From assembly GCA_002390745.1 (NCBI GenBank), contig DGQK01000021.1, positions 1 through 39,084 on the forward strand: 39,084 nt of DNA, read 5' to 3'. The notes under the pieces are model-generated. The model saw only the letters and a program-made list of their open reading frames with translations. It searched no databases and had not been told where the DNA came from. Each line of letters begins with the position of its first letter. The first letter of the stretch is position 1. This DNA comes from Bacteroidetes bacterium UBA4416. GTDB taxonomy: Bacteria > Bacteroidota > Bacteroidia > B-17B0 > Aurantibacillaceae. Of the stretch, positions 8,303 through 14,970 are shown piece after piece. Made by a program: the position numbers and the translations under genes.

Positions 8303-8513
8303 ACACAAATGAATCGTTTAGCCGCAACGGCCAATTATTGCTCCGCAGGAGCTGAATATCATTCATTAACACGTCTGAATCAGGCATAACGGCTACAGCG
8401 TAGCCGGGCATTCTGCTCATTACTCCGATCTGATGCCGGATCTCCCCGCAAATACCGCATCAACCTGATTGGGTTACGGATGGAAAAGAAAAAGAATATT
8501 CTTAAATTTACCT

Positions 8514-9485
8514 ATGATCAAAAAAATAGGACTTATCACTTCAGGCGGTGATGCCCCCGGCATGAATGCCTGCATCAGGGCCATTGTACGCACAGCGAGG
8601 AGTGAGAACATCGACGTGATCGCCTTCTACCGGGGCTATGAAGGCATTATCGAAAACGATTTCATCAAGCTTACCAAGAGCAAGGTTTCCAATATCATTC
8701 ACCGTGGCGGCACCATTCTGAAAACCGCGCGTAGCGACCGTTTCCGTACTCCGGAAGGTATGCAGCAGGCGCTGAGGGTGTTTGAGCAGCACCAGCTCGA
8801 TGGGTTTATTGTGATTGGCGGCGACGGCAGCTTCAAGGGCGCTTTGGAATTCAGCAAGCTGCATAGCGTGAAAACGGTGGGCTGTCCGGGCACGATCGAC
8901 AACGACCTCATCGGCACGGATTTTACCATTGGTTATGATACGGCCATCAACAACGTGGTAGAATCCATTGATAAAATACGAGATACGGCTGAGAGCCACG
9001 ACCGCATTTTTGTGGTGGAGGTCATGGGCCGGGATGCGGGGCTGATAGCTTTGCGAAGTGCTATTGGCAGCGGCGCGGAGGCGATCCTCATTCCTGAGAA
9101 AAAAGACGACCTCGACCTGCTCCTGAAAAAAATAAAATCCTGGCGCACTTCCAAATCGAGCAAGATCATTATCGTGGCGGAAGGCGACGAAACGGGCGGT
9201 GCCACGGAGGTGAGCGAGATCATCAAAAGGGAATGCCCGGAATTTGATGTGCGTGTCACTATCCTGGGCCATATCCAGCGCGGCGGGAACCCCACCTGCA
9301 TGGAGCGTGTGAATGCGAGCCTGATGGGCTATTACGCCGTGAAGGCGCTGCAAAGCGGGCACAACAACGAGATGATCGGGATTGTGAACAAGAAAGTACA
9401 TTACACGCCTTTCAAAGACGCGATCAAACATATCAACGAGCTCGACCCGGAACTGCTGCTTATCCTCGACGTGCTTTCTGCCTGA
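8514..9485 (+). CDS. pfkA: 6-phosphofructokinase, ATP-dependent
   Basis: A 323-residue glycolytic kinase (fructose 6-phosphate to fructose 1,6-bisphosphate), the normal length for the bacterial PfkA group. Family motifs run in order: TSGGDAPGMN at the N-terminus for the nucleotide, GGDGSFKGA at 102-110, CPGTIDNDLIGTD with catalytic Asp129, EVMGRDAG at 169-176, and GHIQRGG in the C-terminal half for the sugar phosphate. GGDGS, with glycine after the aspartate, is the pattern of ATP- rather than pyrophosphate-using enzymes. Start 8514 is used because the family begins with KKIGLITSGGD; the 15 codons upstream are unrelated. The stop overlaps an out-of-use ATG at 9485, and the TPR gene follows 26 bp later. 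Confidence 0.95.
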   Translation: MIKKIGLITSGGDAPGMNACIRAIVRTARSENIDVIAFYRGYEGIIENDFIKLTKSKVSNIIHRGGTILKTARSDRFRTPEGMQQALRVFEQHQLDGFIVIGGDGSFKGALEFSKLHSVKTVGCPGTIDNDLIGTDFTIGYDTAINNVVESIDKIRDTAESHDRIFVVEVMGRDAGLIALRSAIGSGAEAILIPEKKDDLDLLLKKIKSWRTSKSSKIIIVAEGDETGGATEVSEIIKRECPEFDVRVTILGHIQRGGNPTCMERVNASLMGYYAVKALQSGHNNEMIGIVNKKVHYTPFKDAIKHINELDPELLLILDVLSA

Positions 9486-9511
9486 TGTTCTTTTACTGTA
9501 TAACAAGTCCT

Positions 9512-10942
9512 ATGAAACGGTACCTGCTCCTGTTCCTCATCTTCTCCCTGCATGCCAGCCTTTGTGCCCAGCGCGATCCCGTGGAGAGAGACCCTTTATT
9601 TGCGAGCGCTTATAAAAAGTTCGAGGCCAAAGATTTTCGCGGTGCCTACACCGACTACACGGCTTACCTCACGAAAAAGCCGCAGGATGCGACTGCGACC
9701 TATAACCGCGGGCTCTGTGCCTATGAGCTGAAAGATTACCCGGACGGCATCAGCAACTTCAACAAGAGCATCAGCATGGGCCGCAGGAAGCATGATGCTT
9801 ACTATAGCCGCGGGCTCTGCAACTACCGCCTGAAAAAATACGAAGTGGCGATTGCCGATTTCGATACGGCGCTCACCATCAAATCCAACTATGCGAAGGC
9901 GCTTACTTACAAAGGGGCCTCGCTCGATGAGCTGGACAAATTCAAAGAATCGCTGAGCGCGCTGGATCTGGCCGTTCAGGCTGACCCAAACTACAGCACA
10001 GCTTATTATTTCAGAGGAATCACCAAATACCACCTCAGGGATTTTGAAGGCAGCCTGTCGGATTACAACACGTCGCTCAGCCTGAAACCCATCAACGACA
10101 CCTATTTCTGGCGCGGCCTCACCTACATCAGCCTGAAACGTTACGAGGAAGCCATTACCGATTACGACACGGTGCTGCGCAGAGATCCGAAGTATGCCAC
10201 GGCTTATTACAACAGGGCCATCGCTTACTTCGACCTGAAGAATTATGAAAAATCGCTGAGCGATAACAATAAGGCACTTGAGCTGGATCCCGGCAAAGTG
10301 GCGGCATACTACAACCGCGCGCTCGACAAATACGAGCTGGGGAGGTACAAGGAAGCGGAACCGGATTTTAATGCGACCATCGACCTGAAACTGAACGATG
10401 CCAAGCACTACTACTGGCGCGGGGTCAATTACTTTGAACTGGGTAAATGCAGCGAGGCTATCAGCGACCTGAACATAGCCATTCAGAAAGATAAGACCAG
10501 GGCATCAGCCTATTTTTACCGGGCCTGCTGCAAATATGTACAGGGTGATCATGCCGGGTCGATCGAAGATTGCACTATGGCGCTGTCTATTGAAAAAACA
10601 CAAGGCGCTTATTGCCAGCGCGGGATTAGCAAATGCGAATTGAATGACTACAGCGGCGCGGTGGAGGACCTCACGGAGGCGCTAAAGCTACAACCCGCCT
10701 ACAGAGTAGCTTTACAGGAACGTGGCATTGCCTACTACATGCTTGAAAAAGACGAGCTGGCGATAGGCGACCTGGATAAGGCAATCGGCATGGGCGACAT
10801 AAACGGGCGCTCGCATTACTATCGCGGTAAGCTCAAAAAACGCGGGAATGATATGGCTGGCTCCTGTGCCGACCTGAAAGAGGCCAAAGCCCTGAACTAT
10901 GAGAATGCCGTTGAGGAGCTGGTGAAAAATGGTTGTAAGTAA
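9512..10942 (+). CDS. Secreted tetratricopeptide-repeat protein
   Basis: A 476-residue protein with a type I signal peptide (MKRYLLLFLIFSLHASLCAQ, cleavage before Q20). About twelve TPR units fill the rest. Successive 34-residue repeats show the expected W/Y-L-G-Y-A-Y-P-like pattern, with many A-Y-Y-N/S/F-R-G/A and Y-x-x-A-I-x-D-Y/F-D/N-x-A/T segments. The likely role is a periplasmic protein-binding scaffold; no enzymatic domain or OmpA-like peptidoglycan domain is present. I choose the ATG at 9512, which starts the signal peptide, over the upstream ATG at 9485 that overlaps pfkA. Cysteines near the C-terminus (CCKY, GNDMAGSCADL) might pair. It probably shares the pfkA transcript. Confidence 0.87.
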   Translation: MKRYLLLFLIFSLHASLCAQRDPVERDPLFASAYKKFEAKDFRGAYTDYTAYLTKKPQDATATYNRGLCAYELKDYPDGISNFNKSISMGRRKHDAYYSRGLCNYRLKKYEVAIADFDTALTIKSNYAKALTYKGASLDELDKFKESLSALDLAVQADPNYSTAYYFRGITKYHLRDFEGSLSDYNTSLSLKPINDTYFWRGLTYISLKRYEEAITDYDTVLRRDPKYATAYYNRAIAYFDLKNYEKSLSDNNKALELDPGKVAAYYNRALDKYELGRYKEAEPDFNATIDLKLNDAKHYYWRGVNYFELGKCSEAISDLNIAIQKDKTRASAYFYRACCKYVQGDHAGSIEDCTMALSIEKTQGAYCQRGISKCELNDYSGAVEDLTEALKLQPAYRVALQERGIAYYMLEKDELAIGDLDKAIGMGDINGRSHYYRGKLKKRGNDMAGSCADLKEAKALNYENAVEELVKNGCK

Positions 10943-11003
10943 GGCCAATCCCTTCCTACAGGGTTCCTCGTAACTACCGGCAAACCTGTTGGGTTGTTGA
11001 AGG

Positions 11004-11390
11004 TTATTTCCCTTTCTTAGCCTTGGCTTTCGGGCTTTCCAGGAGGCTGATGATCTTTTTGAGGTATACCACTTCTTTCTGGAGGGCTTCGTTTTGCTGC
11101 TGAAGGAGCAGGATCTCTTCGGCGTGCTTTCCATAATTGGGCGGTGGCTCGCCGGAGTTGAAGTGCTTGATGCTTTCGAGGCTGAATTCCTTTTGGGAGG
11201 AATAGAGGGAGAAAAAATCGACGTTCAGTACTTTGGCAATCCGGTTGAGCAGGGCTGTATCGATGCTCTCGCGCTCAAAGATGTCATAGGCCACATTGCG
11301 GCTCCGGCTGATCTTCTTCGCGAAATCGGTTACCGAGATACCCTGGGAGTATAACTCTTCTTTTATTTTTTTGCCAATGTGAATTGCCAT
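11004..11390 (-). CDS. Small XRE-type helix-turn-helix regulator
   Basis: A 128-residue DNA-binding protein. Residues about 3-60 form a Cro/CI-like HTH: IGKKIKEELYSQGISVTDFAKKI, then SRSRNVAYDIFERESIDTALLNRIAKVLNVDFFSLYS. A Glu/Gln/Leu-rich segment near 82-112 (EEILLLQQQNEALQKEVVYL) looks like a coiled coil for dimerisation, and the tail is basic (KAKAKKGK). The architecture is common in Bacteroidota. The start ATG at 11390 is chosen because the domain begins there and because promoter-like boxes immediately precede it; an upstream in-frame ATG at 11441 would put those boxes inside the gene. It converges on the TPR gene with 61 bp between stops. No toxin partner is adjacent. Confidence 0.8.
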   Translation of the reverse strand: MAIHIGKKIKEELYSQGISVTDFAKKISRSRNVAYDIFERESIDTALLNRIAKVLNVDFFSLYSSQKEFSLESIKHFNSGEPPPNYGKHAEEILLLQQQNEALQKEVVYLKKIISLLESPKAKAKKGK

Positions 11391-11395
11391 TACCC

Positions 11396-11424
11396 CAAAG
11401 GTAAAGGCCACCTGAAACAAGCAA
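11396..11424 (-). promoter_or_regulatory. Candidate promoter of the XRE gene, nearly leaderless
   Basis: On the minus strand, TTG at 11424-11422 is followed after 18 bases by TACCTTTG (11403-11396), a full match to the Bacteroidota -7 element TAnnTTTG. The ATG at 11390 begins only five bases later. Transcription starting at the usual 4-7 nt past this box would leave essentially no 5' leader. This is inference from consensus. Confidence 0.5.
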
Positions 11425-11716
11425 TTTTTTGAGCGCATCAAATATTATGTCAGTTTGCCACAAATAATCAGACATAGGTTTATATTGCGGGCGGTTGAAG
11501 CTATCCTGACTTCGATGAACCGGCCATTCGGGCAGCACACAAAAGCGATCAGCGTTCAGAGGCTTCCGCCAGGTTGTTAAAAAAGCCCACAACCGGAATT
11601 CAAGAAAATGCTCTGTTAACCGGCCTTTCGAACGGTTAGCTTTTCCTGACAAATACGCGCCTAATCTCTGCACATACAAACCAACGCGCATGTGGCGATC
11701 TCAAACACAATCCGAA

Positions 11717-11751
11717 TTTGTTTCAAATTGTAATAATTTATATTACATTTG
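11717..11751 (+). promoter_or_regulatory. Candidate promoter with overlapping dyad, upstream of the response regulator
   Basis: TTTG at 11717-11720 and TACATTTG at 11744-11751 match the Bacteroidota -33/-7 boxes with a 23-bp spacer. Inside the spacer and -7 box lies a perfect 7-bp inverted repeat, TGTAATA (11729-11735) with TATTACA (11741-11747), placed where a bound repressor would block polymerase. The surrounding 60 bp is very AT-rich. The predicted transcript would carry a leader of about 205 nt before the response regulator ATG. The 572-bp gap 11391-11962 otherwise holds no credible gene. Confidence 0.45.
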
Positions 11752-11822
11752 TAATTCAAAACGAAACAAGTCACATGTCCTGAAAAAAATTGAAATATTA
11801 ACCATCATGCGTTTTAAACTGA

Positions 11823-11932
11823 ACTGTTAACCTCAAAAACCGCGAATTTTTAACAGTAAGACTTTCAGTGTAGAGCGCCCGTAAGGGCGTGCACTAATTA
11901 TTCTTACGAAGGGGCTTCGCGGTTTCCTGAGG
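11823..11932 (+). other. Nested inverted repeats in the response-regulator leader
   Basis: Several mutually exclusive pairings overlap in the 5' leader. AAACCGCGAA near 11836-11845 pairs with TTCGCGGTTT (11916-11925), and flanking CCTCA (11831-11835) pairs with TGAGG (11928-11932). ACTGTTAA (11823-11830) pairs with TTAACAGT (11850-11857) and would compete with the first stem. CGTAAG (11880-11885) pairs with CTTACG (11903-11908), and GCGCCC/GGGCGT forms a small hairpin at its base. This could be a regulatory leader or an interspersed repeat; one copy cannot decide. Confidence 0.45.
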
Positions 11933-11962
11933 TTTATAATCGGTGTTACGCCCCTATCTGTT

Positions 11963-12631
11963 ATGAGTGTTAGCTCCCCGGACATTAAGATCCTGCTTGT
12001 AGATGACCACAAGCTGATCATACAGGCTTATTCATCTCTGCTGAACGAGGTTACTCATTTTAGCATTGTAGGAAGTGCTTCCAACGGACGGGAAGCGCTT
12101 GATTTGCTCAACGAGCTAAAGGCGGATGTGATCCTGCTGGATGCGAGCATGCCTGTTATGAACGGTTACGAAACCCTGAAAGCGATCCGCCGCAGGCAAA
12201 ACCAGGTGAAGGTAATTGTGCTGACGATGTATACGGAACCAGCTTTCATCTTCAGCTACCTGCTCAATGGCGCCAATGCTTTCCTGGGCAAGAACTGCGA
12301 ACAGCAGGAACTCATCCATGCGATCAACACCGTAGCGAAGGAGGATTACTACTTCAGCTCCACCGTCTCCAAACACCTTATCTTCCGGACCCTGCAGGAT
12401 CCGGAGTTCAGGGAGCACTACAGGCAACTCCGCCTAACCGAACGGGAAACAGACGTCCTGAAACTGATCTGCAACGACCTTCCGAACGATACGATTGCGA
12501 AGCTACTGAACCTCTCTGCCAATACGGTCAAGTTTTTCAGGAAGAATATCTACCGGAAAACGAATACCAATACTACCATCGGCCTGATCAAGTATGCGAT
12601 CCGGCACGGCATTTTTGCAGTAGAGCAATAA
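11963..12631 (+). CDS. NarL/FixJ-type response regulator, orphan
   Basis: A 222-residue two-component regulator. The receiver domain (about 7-125) keeps all key residues: acidic pair Asp14-Asp15, phospho-acceptor Asp60 in ILLDASMP, Thr88 in VIVLTMY, and Lys110 in FLGK. A LuxR-type helix-turn-helix occupies about 153-216, with LTERETDVLKLICNDLPNDTIAKLLNLSANTVKFFRKNIY, so phosphorylation should control DNA binding. The usual TVK.H..NI.RK pattern appears as TVKFFRKNIYRK. No histidine kinase gene lies in the window, making it an orphan here. It sits between a complex leader and a lipoprotein cluster that begins 126 bp downstream with a possible leader ORF, so that cluster is a natural candidate target. 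Confidence 0.9.
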   Translation: MSVSSPDIKILLVDDHKLIIQAYSSLLNEVTHFSIVGSASNGREALDLLNELKADVILLDASMPVMNGYETLKAIRRRQNQVKVIVLTMYTEPAFIFSYLLNGANAFLGKNCEQQELIHAINTVAKEDYYFSSTVSKHLIFRTLQDPEFREHYRQLRLTERETDVLKLICNDLPNDTIAKLLNLSANTVKFFRKNIYRKTNTNTTIGLIKYAIRHGIFAVEQ

Positions 12632-12671
12632 GCCTCGTATTGAAAAAGAGGACAAGTTTTCAACAAAACCC

Positions 12672-12687
12672 ACCTCCGGGGGTAGGT
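12672..12687. promoter_or_regulatory. Candidate operator dyad between the response regulator and lipoprotein cluster
   Basis: ACCTCC GGGG GTAGGT-like dyad: ACCT (12672-12675) mirrors AGGT (12684-12687), with a further C-G pair inside. It lies about 25 bp upstream of promoter-like boxes TTTG (12713-12716) and TACTTTCC (12738-12745, two mismatches, 21-bp spacer). The position suits an activator such as the upstream LuxR-type regulator. Evidence is one imperfect palindrome only. Confidence 0.3.
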
Positions 12688-12757
12688 ATTTCCAACAAAA
12701 GCTGTCCCATGTTTTGCAAATTATCATTTACTTGCACTACTTTCCATAACACAGACC

Positions 12758-12865
12758 ATGGTTAACCTTATGCATGCGGAACCCAATAGGCAGCCTCATG
12801 ACCTGCCGGCGGCAAGAACCTGTTGCACCGCCACCCAGCCAGCAACAGGCGGCCTTTCCGGCTGA
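12758..12865 (+). CDS. Possible 35-codon leader peptide upstream of the lipoprotein cluster
   Basis: An ATG at 12758, roughly 13 bp after a -7-like box, opens a 35-codon frame ending in TGA at 12863-12865, 26 bp before the lipoprotein ATG. The peptide is Pro/Ala/Thr-rich with adjacent cysteines (RTCCTATQPATGG) and has no hydrophobic segment. The DNA within it folds: CCTGTTGC (12819-12826) pairs with GCAACAGG (12842-12849), enclosed by GCCGG (12805-12809) and CCGGC (12858-12862). Translation through this stem could influence downstream expression. It may equally be an untranslated leader; no homologue is recalled. Confidence 0.3.
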   Translation: MVNLMHAEPNRQPHDLPAARTCCTATQPATGGLSG

Positions 12866-12891
12866 TCCGGAAAAAATTAAAAAATAATACA

Positions 12892-13404
12892 ATGAAACAA
12901 CTTACGATGAGCTTACTCTGTGCCGGGCTGGTGGCACTTGCAGCCTGCAACAAGGAGAAAACCATTCAACCTACACAACAGCCTGCCACAGAAACCAAAA
13001 CCGTTTCGGGCTCCGTGAAAAAGGAAAAGCCCAATCCGCCTAAAATGTACCATTGCCAGTTTAATGCCAACACAGGCAATTGCTGGTGGAAATTCGGCAA
13101 CTGCATTTACATTGAAACGATCATTGTAAAACCGCGTTTTTCGGAACTGATATATGACGCCAGCCTCGCCGGTTCTTCAACGACAGTAAGCCAGGTGTTC
13201 AAATTAGACGGGCTTGCCGATCTCGTGAAATATGGTCTGACGGAAGACGGCTACTCCGAAAAATTACTATCGGGCAATTACTACATTACCCGTACCTCTG
13301 ACACCGGTACGGAGGCGTGCTACATTGCAGGTACGCAATATCCTGTAACCGCCGAAAACATGGAATTTGCCTTCCAGTTTGCCTACGGCGACATCGTAGA
13401 ATAA
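12892..13404 (+). CDS. Putative lipoprotein, unknown function
   Basis: A 170-residue exported lipoprotein. MKQLTMSLLCAGLVALAAC ends in a good lipobox (L-A-A-C, acylated Cys19), followed by NKEK and a Thr/Gln/Pro-rich linker to about residue 45. The mature domain has a cysteine- and tryptophan-rich start, HCQFNANTGNCWWKFGNC, then mixed beta-type sequence containing a further cysteine. I do not recognise the family. Start 12892 fits the signal peptide; the upstream open frame overlaps the leader hairpin and is not protein-like. It heads a cluster with two more lipoprotein genes; a strong hairpin lies between it and the next gene, so it may be expressed at higher level than they are. Confidence 0.75.
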   Translation: MKQLTMSLLCAGLVALAACNKEKTIQPTQQPATETKTVSGSVKKEKPNPPKMYHCQFNANTGNCWWKFGNCIYIETIIVKPRFSELIYDASLAGSSTTVSQVFKLDGLADLVKYGLTEDGYSEKLLSGNYYITRTSDTGTEACYIAGTQYPVTAENMEFAFQFAYGDIVE

Positions 13405-13413
13405 TACTCCTGT

Positions 13414-13442
13414 AAAGCTGCCGGTGCTGGCCGGCAGCTTTT
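13414..13442 (+). terminator. Terminator/attenuator between lipoprotein genes
   Basis: An 11-bp perfect stem AAAGCTGCCGG/CCGGCAGCTTT with a 6-nt loop is followed by TTTT and an AT-rich run. It lies 9 bp after the stop of the first lipoprotein gene and about 20 bp before the next ATG, which has no separate obvious promoter. Partial read-through would give unequal expression of the two genes. Confidence 0.75.
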
Positions 13443-13463
13443 AATATTTCAATAACCAAGCCT

Positions 13464-14570
13464 ATGAATAAACGCATGATCATTGCCTCAACGCTTTTAG
13501 CAGCCCTGTCATTTTCCTGTGATAAAAATGAACGATTACGGGATGCTACAGAGCCTCCTCTTATCGATAGCTTTTCGGTAAGCGGCGCCGATATAGGACA
13601 ACAAACCAACAATTTCCGGTACATCAACGACAGCACGCTTTGCAGCTACGACCTCATCAATAAAAACCTCGTGTTTTTTCAGAAAGACAAAAGCGGGGAT
13701 TACCATGCAGGTATCAAAAAAGAGATCGATACCGAGTTCTGGAGCATGTACTTCCGTGGGGATGACGGCAAAAACTATTTCGTAGATGGCAATAACAGCA
13801 TCGCTGAATATAACCAAACGGCCGACAGCCTGCTGGAACAGTATGCCATCCCACACCATTTCCCATACCTCAAAGATTCGTTTGCCCTGGCCTTATCCAA
13901 CAGTATGCCCATCATAAAAATCCACGATACGCTCATCGCAGTGATCAGCCCCAACTCCAACGAAAGCCTGAGGCTGTACTATCATGAACAGGAAGTGAGC
14001 GAGTTCAAATTCAATCCAGCGAAAGATACGATTTCCTATATACGAAGTTATATCAGCAAGCCACCTGGCTTAGCGGATTATGATTTCCCTCTGGGATCTT
14101 ATGCGTTCCATACTAATACGGTATTCCTGATCTATCCACAGTACGACACGATATACAGTTTCAACCGCTCTACCAGCACGCTTCGCAAAATTGCCATCCA
14201 TAACCGGGATTTTGTACAGCCCGCCGCCTTTAGCTGTATCCCTTTCACTCCCGAATACGGCAGCTGCGCTACCAGGTATTCCCTGCACAATTTCAGGTAT
14301 TATGGCATTCATTATAACGAGGTCACAAAACACTTTCTGCTGTTTTATAAAGCGCCTGTAAGAGAGGTGAAAGGGCGCATCGCCTCCCACAAAGATCAGC
14401 CGCTGCAGGTGATCGTTTTAGACGAACAGCTTACTGTGTTAAACTACTACTCATTTGCAAAAAACCTGGAAGCAGGCACAAGCTTTTTTATGATCCCGGG
14501 CAAAGGCCTGGCAATGCCCATACTTGATGAACATTATGAAACGACTCGCTTTTACATATATCATCTGTAA
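13464..14570 (+). CDS. Lipoprotein resembling DUF4221/6-bladed beta-propeller proteins
   Basis: A 368-residue lipoprotein; MNKRMIIASTLLAALSFSC provides a lipobox with Cys19. The mature part is beta-rich with recurring strand-turn patterns (DDGKNYFVDGNNSIAEYN, YPQYDTIYSFNRSTSTLRKI, FLLFYKAPVREVKGR, LQVIVLDEQLTVLNYYSF). These fit the 6-bladed beta-propeller lipoproteins of Bacteroidota (DUF4221 and relatives). That assignment rests on length and pattern, not a unique motif. In known clusters such propellers neighbour small redoxin-like or peptide genes. The next gene overlaps its last codons, so the two are translationally coupled. Confidence 0.6.
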   Translation: MNKRMIIASTLLAALSFSCDKNERLRDATEPPLIDSFSVSGADIGQQTNNFRYINDSTLCSYDLINKNLVFFQKDKSGDYHAGIKKEIDTEFWSMYFRGDDGKNYFVDGNNSIAEYNQTADSLLEQYAIPHHFPYLKDSFALALSNSMPIIKIHDTLIAVISPNSNESLRLYYHEQEVSEFKFNPAKDTISYIRSYISKPPGLADYDFPLGSYAFHTNTVFLIYPQYDTIYSFNRSTSTLRKIAIHNRDFVQPAAFSCIPFTPEYGSCATRYSLHNFRYYGIHYNEVTKHFLLFYKAPVREVKGRIASHKDQPLQVIVLDEQLTVLNYYSFAKNLEAGTSFFMIPGKGLAMPILDEHYETTRFYIYHL

Positions 14571-14955
14571 CGTCCTTTTGTTTGGCTCATGCCGCAAACA
14601 GGATACTGCAAGCAAAGAGGTGGAAGCCTATCTCTCGGAACACTATCAGCTGACCGTCAACGACAGCACCATCTATTGTTTCTTCCCTGCCAACCAATGT
14701 AAGAACTGCTTTCGCTACGATGCCGCTTATCTGGCTCCGGAGATCAGTGAGCACTGCGTAATCATCACGGGTTATGAAGCCGGCAACTTCAAAGGCTTTC
14801 GCCATGTTCTGCACGATGCGGATGATGACATGCTACGATTACAGGCACTCGATTACGGCAACAGGATCATCCTGTTCAAAAGCGGAAACATCAGCCGCAA
14901 CGAGGTGGTAACAGATCTGTACAGCCAGCTGGGAAATGTGTGGCGGGGGATGTGA
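14536..14955 (+). CDS. Small lipoprotein with CxxC motif, possibly thioredoxin-like
   Basis: A 139-residue lipoprotein with MKRLAFTYIICNVLLFGSC as signal and lipobox (Cys19). The mature domain has a predicted strand IYCFFPANQ directly before CKNC, then a helix. This is the order seen at thioredoxin-fold active sites, and RIILFKSGNISRNEVV near the end resembles the last strands and helix of that fold. The domain is shorter than TlpA-type redoxins and lacks a clear cis-proline motif, so the redox role is inference. The gene overlaps the upstream reading frame by 35 bp; ATG 14536 is preferred over TTG 14524 and ATG 14527 because the signal peptide begins there. Confidence 0.6.
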   Translation: MKRLAFTYIICNVLLFGSCRKQDTASKEVEAYLSEHYQLTVNDSTIYCFFPANQCKNCFRYDAAYLAPEISEHCVIITGYEAGNFKGFRHVLHDADDDMLRLQALDYGNRIILFKSGNISRNEVVTDLYSQLGNVWRGM

Positions 14956-14970
14956 ACTAAAGAAATTGCT

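Noticed and set aside
7751..8420. Minus-strand frames of 98 and 78 codons in the repeat island (LWLHRSQT in both)
   Set aside because: The shared peptide is simply the translation of the duplicated DNA repeat; there is no independent coding evidence.
11284..11691. A 135-codon frame on the minus strand overlapping the XRE gene start
   Set aside because: No motif, overlaps a strongly supported gene in another frame, and covers the promoter-like region.
13464..14955. Interpretation as a bacteriocin/NVEALA-type peptide locus
   Set aside because: The propeller and CxxC lipoproteins fit such neighbourhoods, but no NVEALA-like or double-glycine precursor peptide is visible in or near the cluster.
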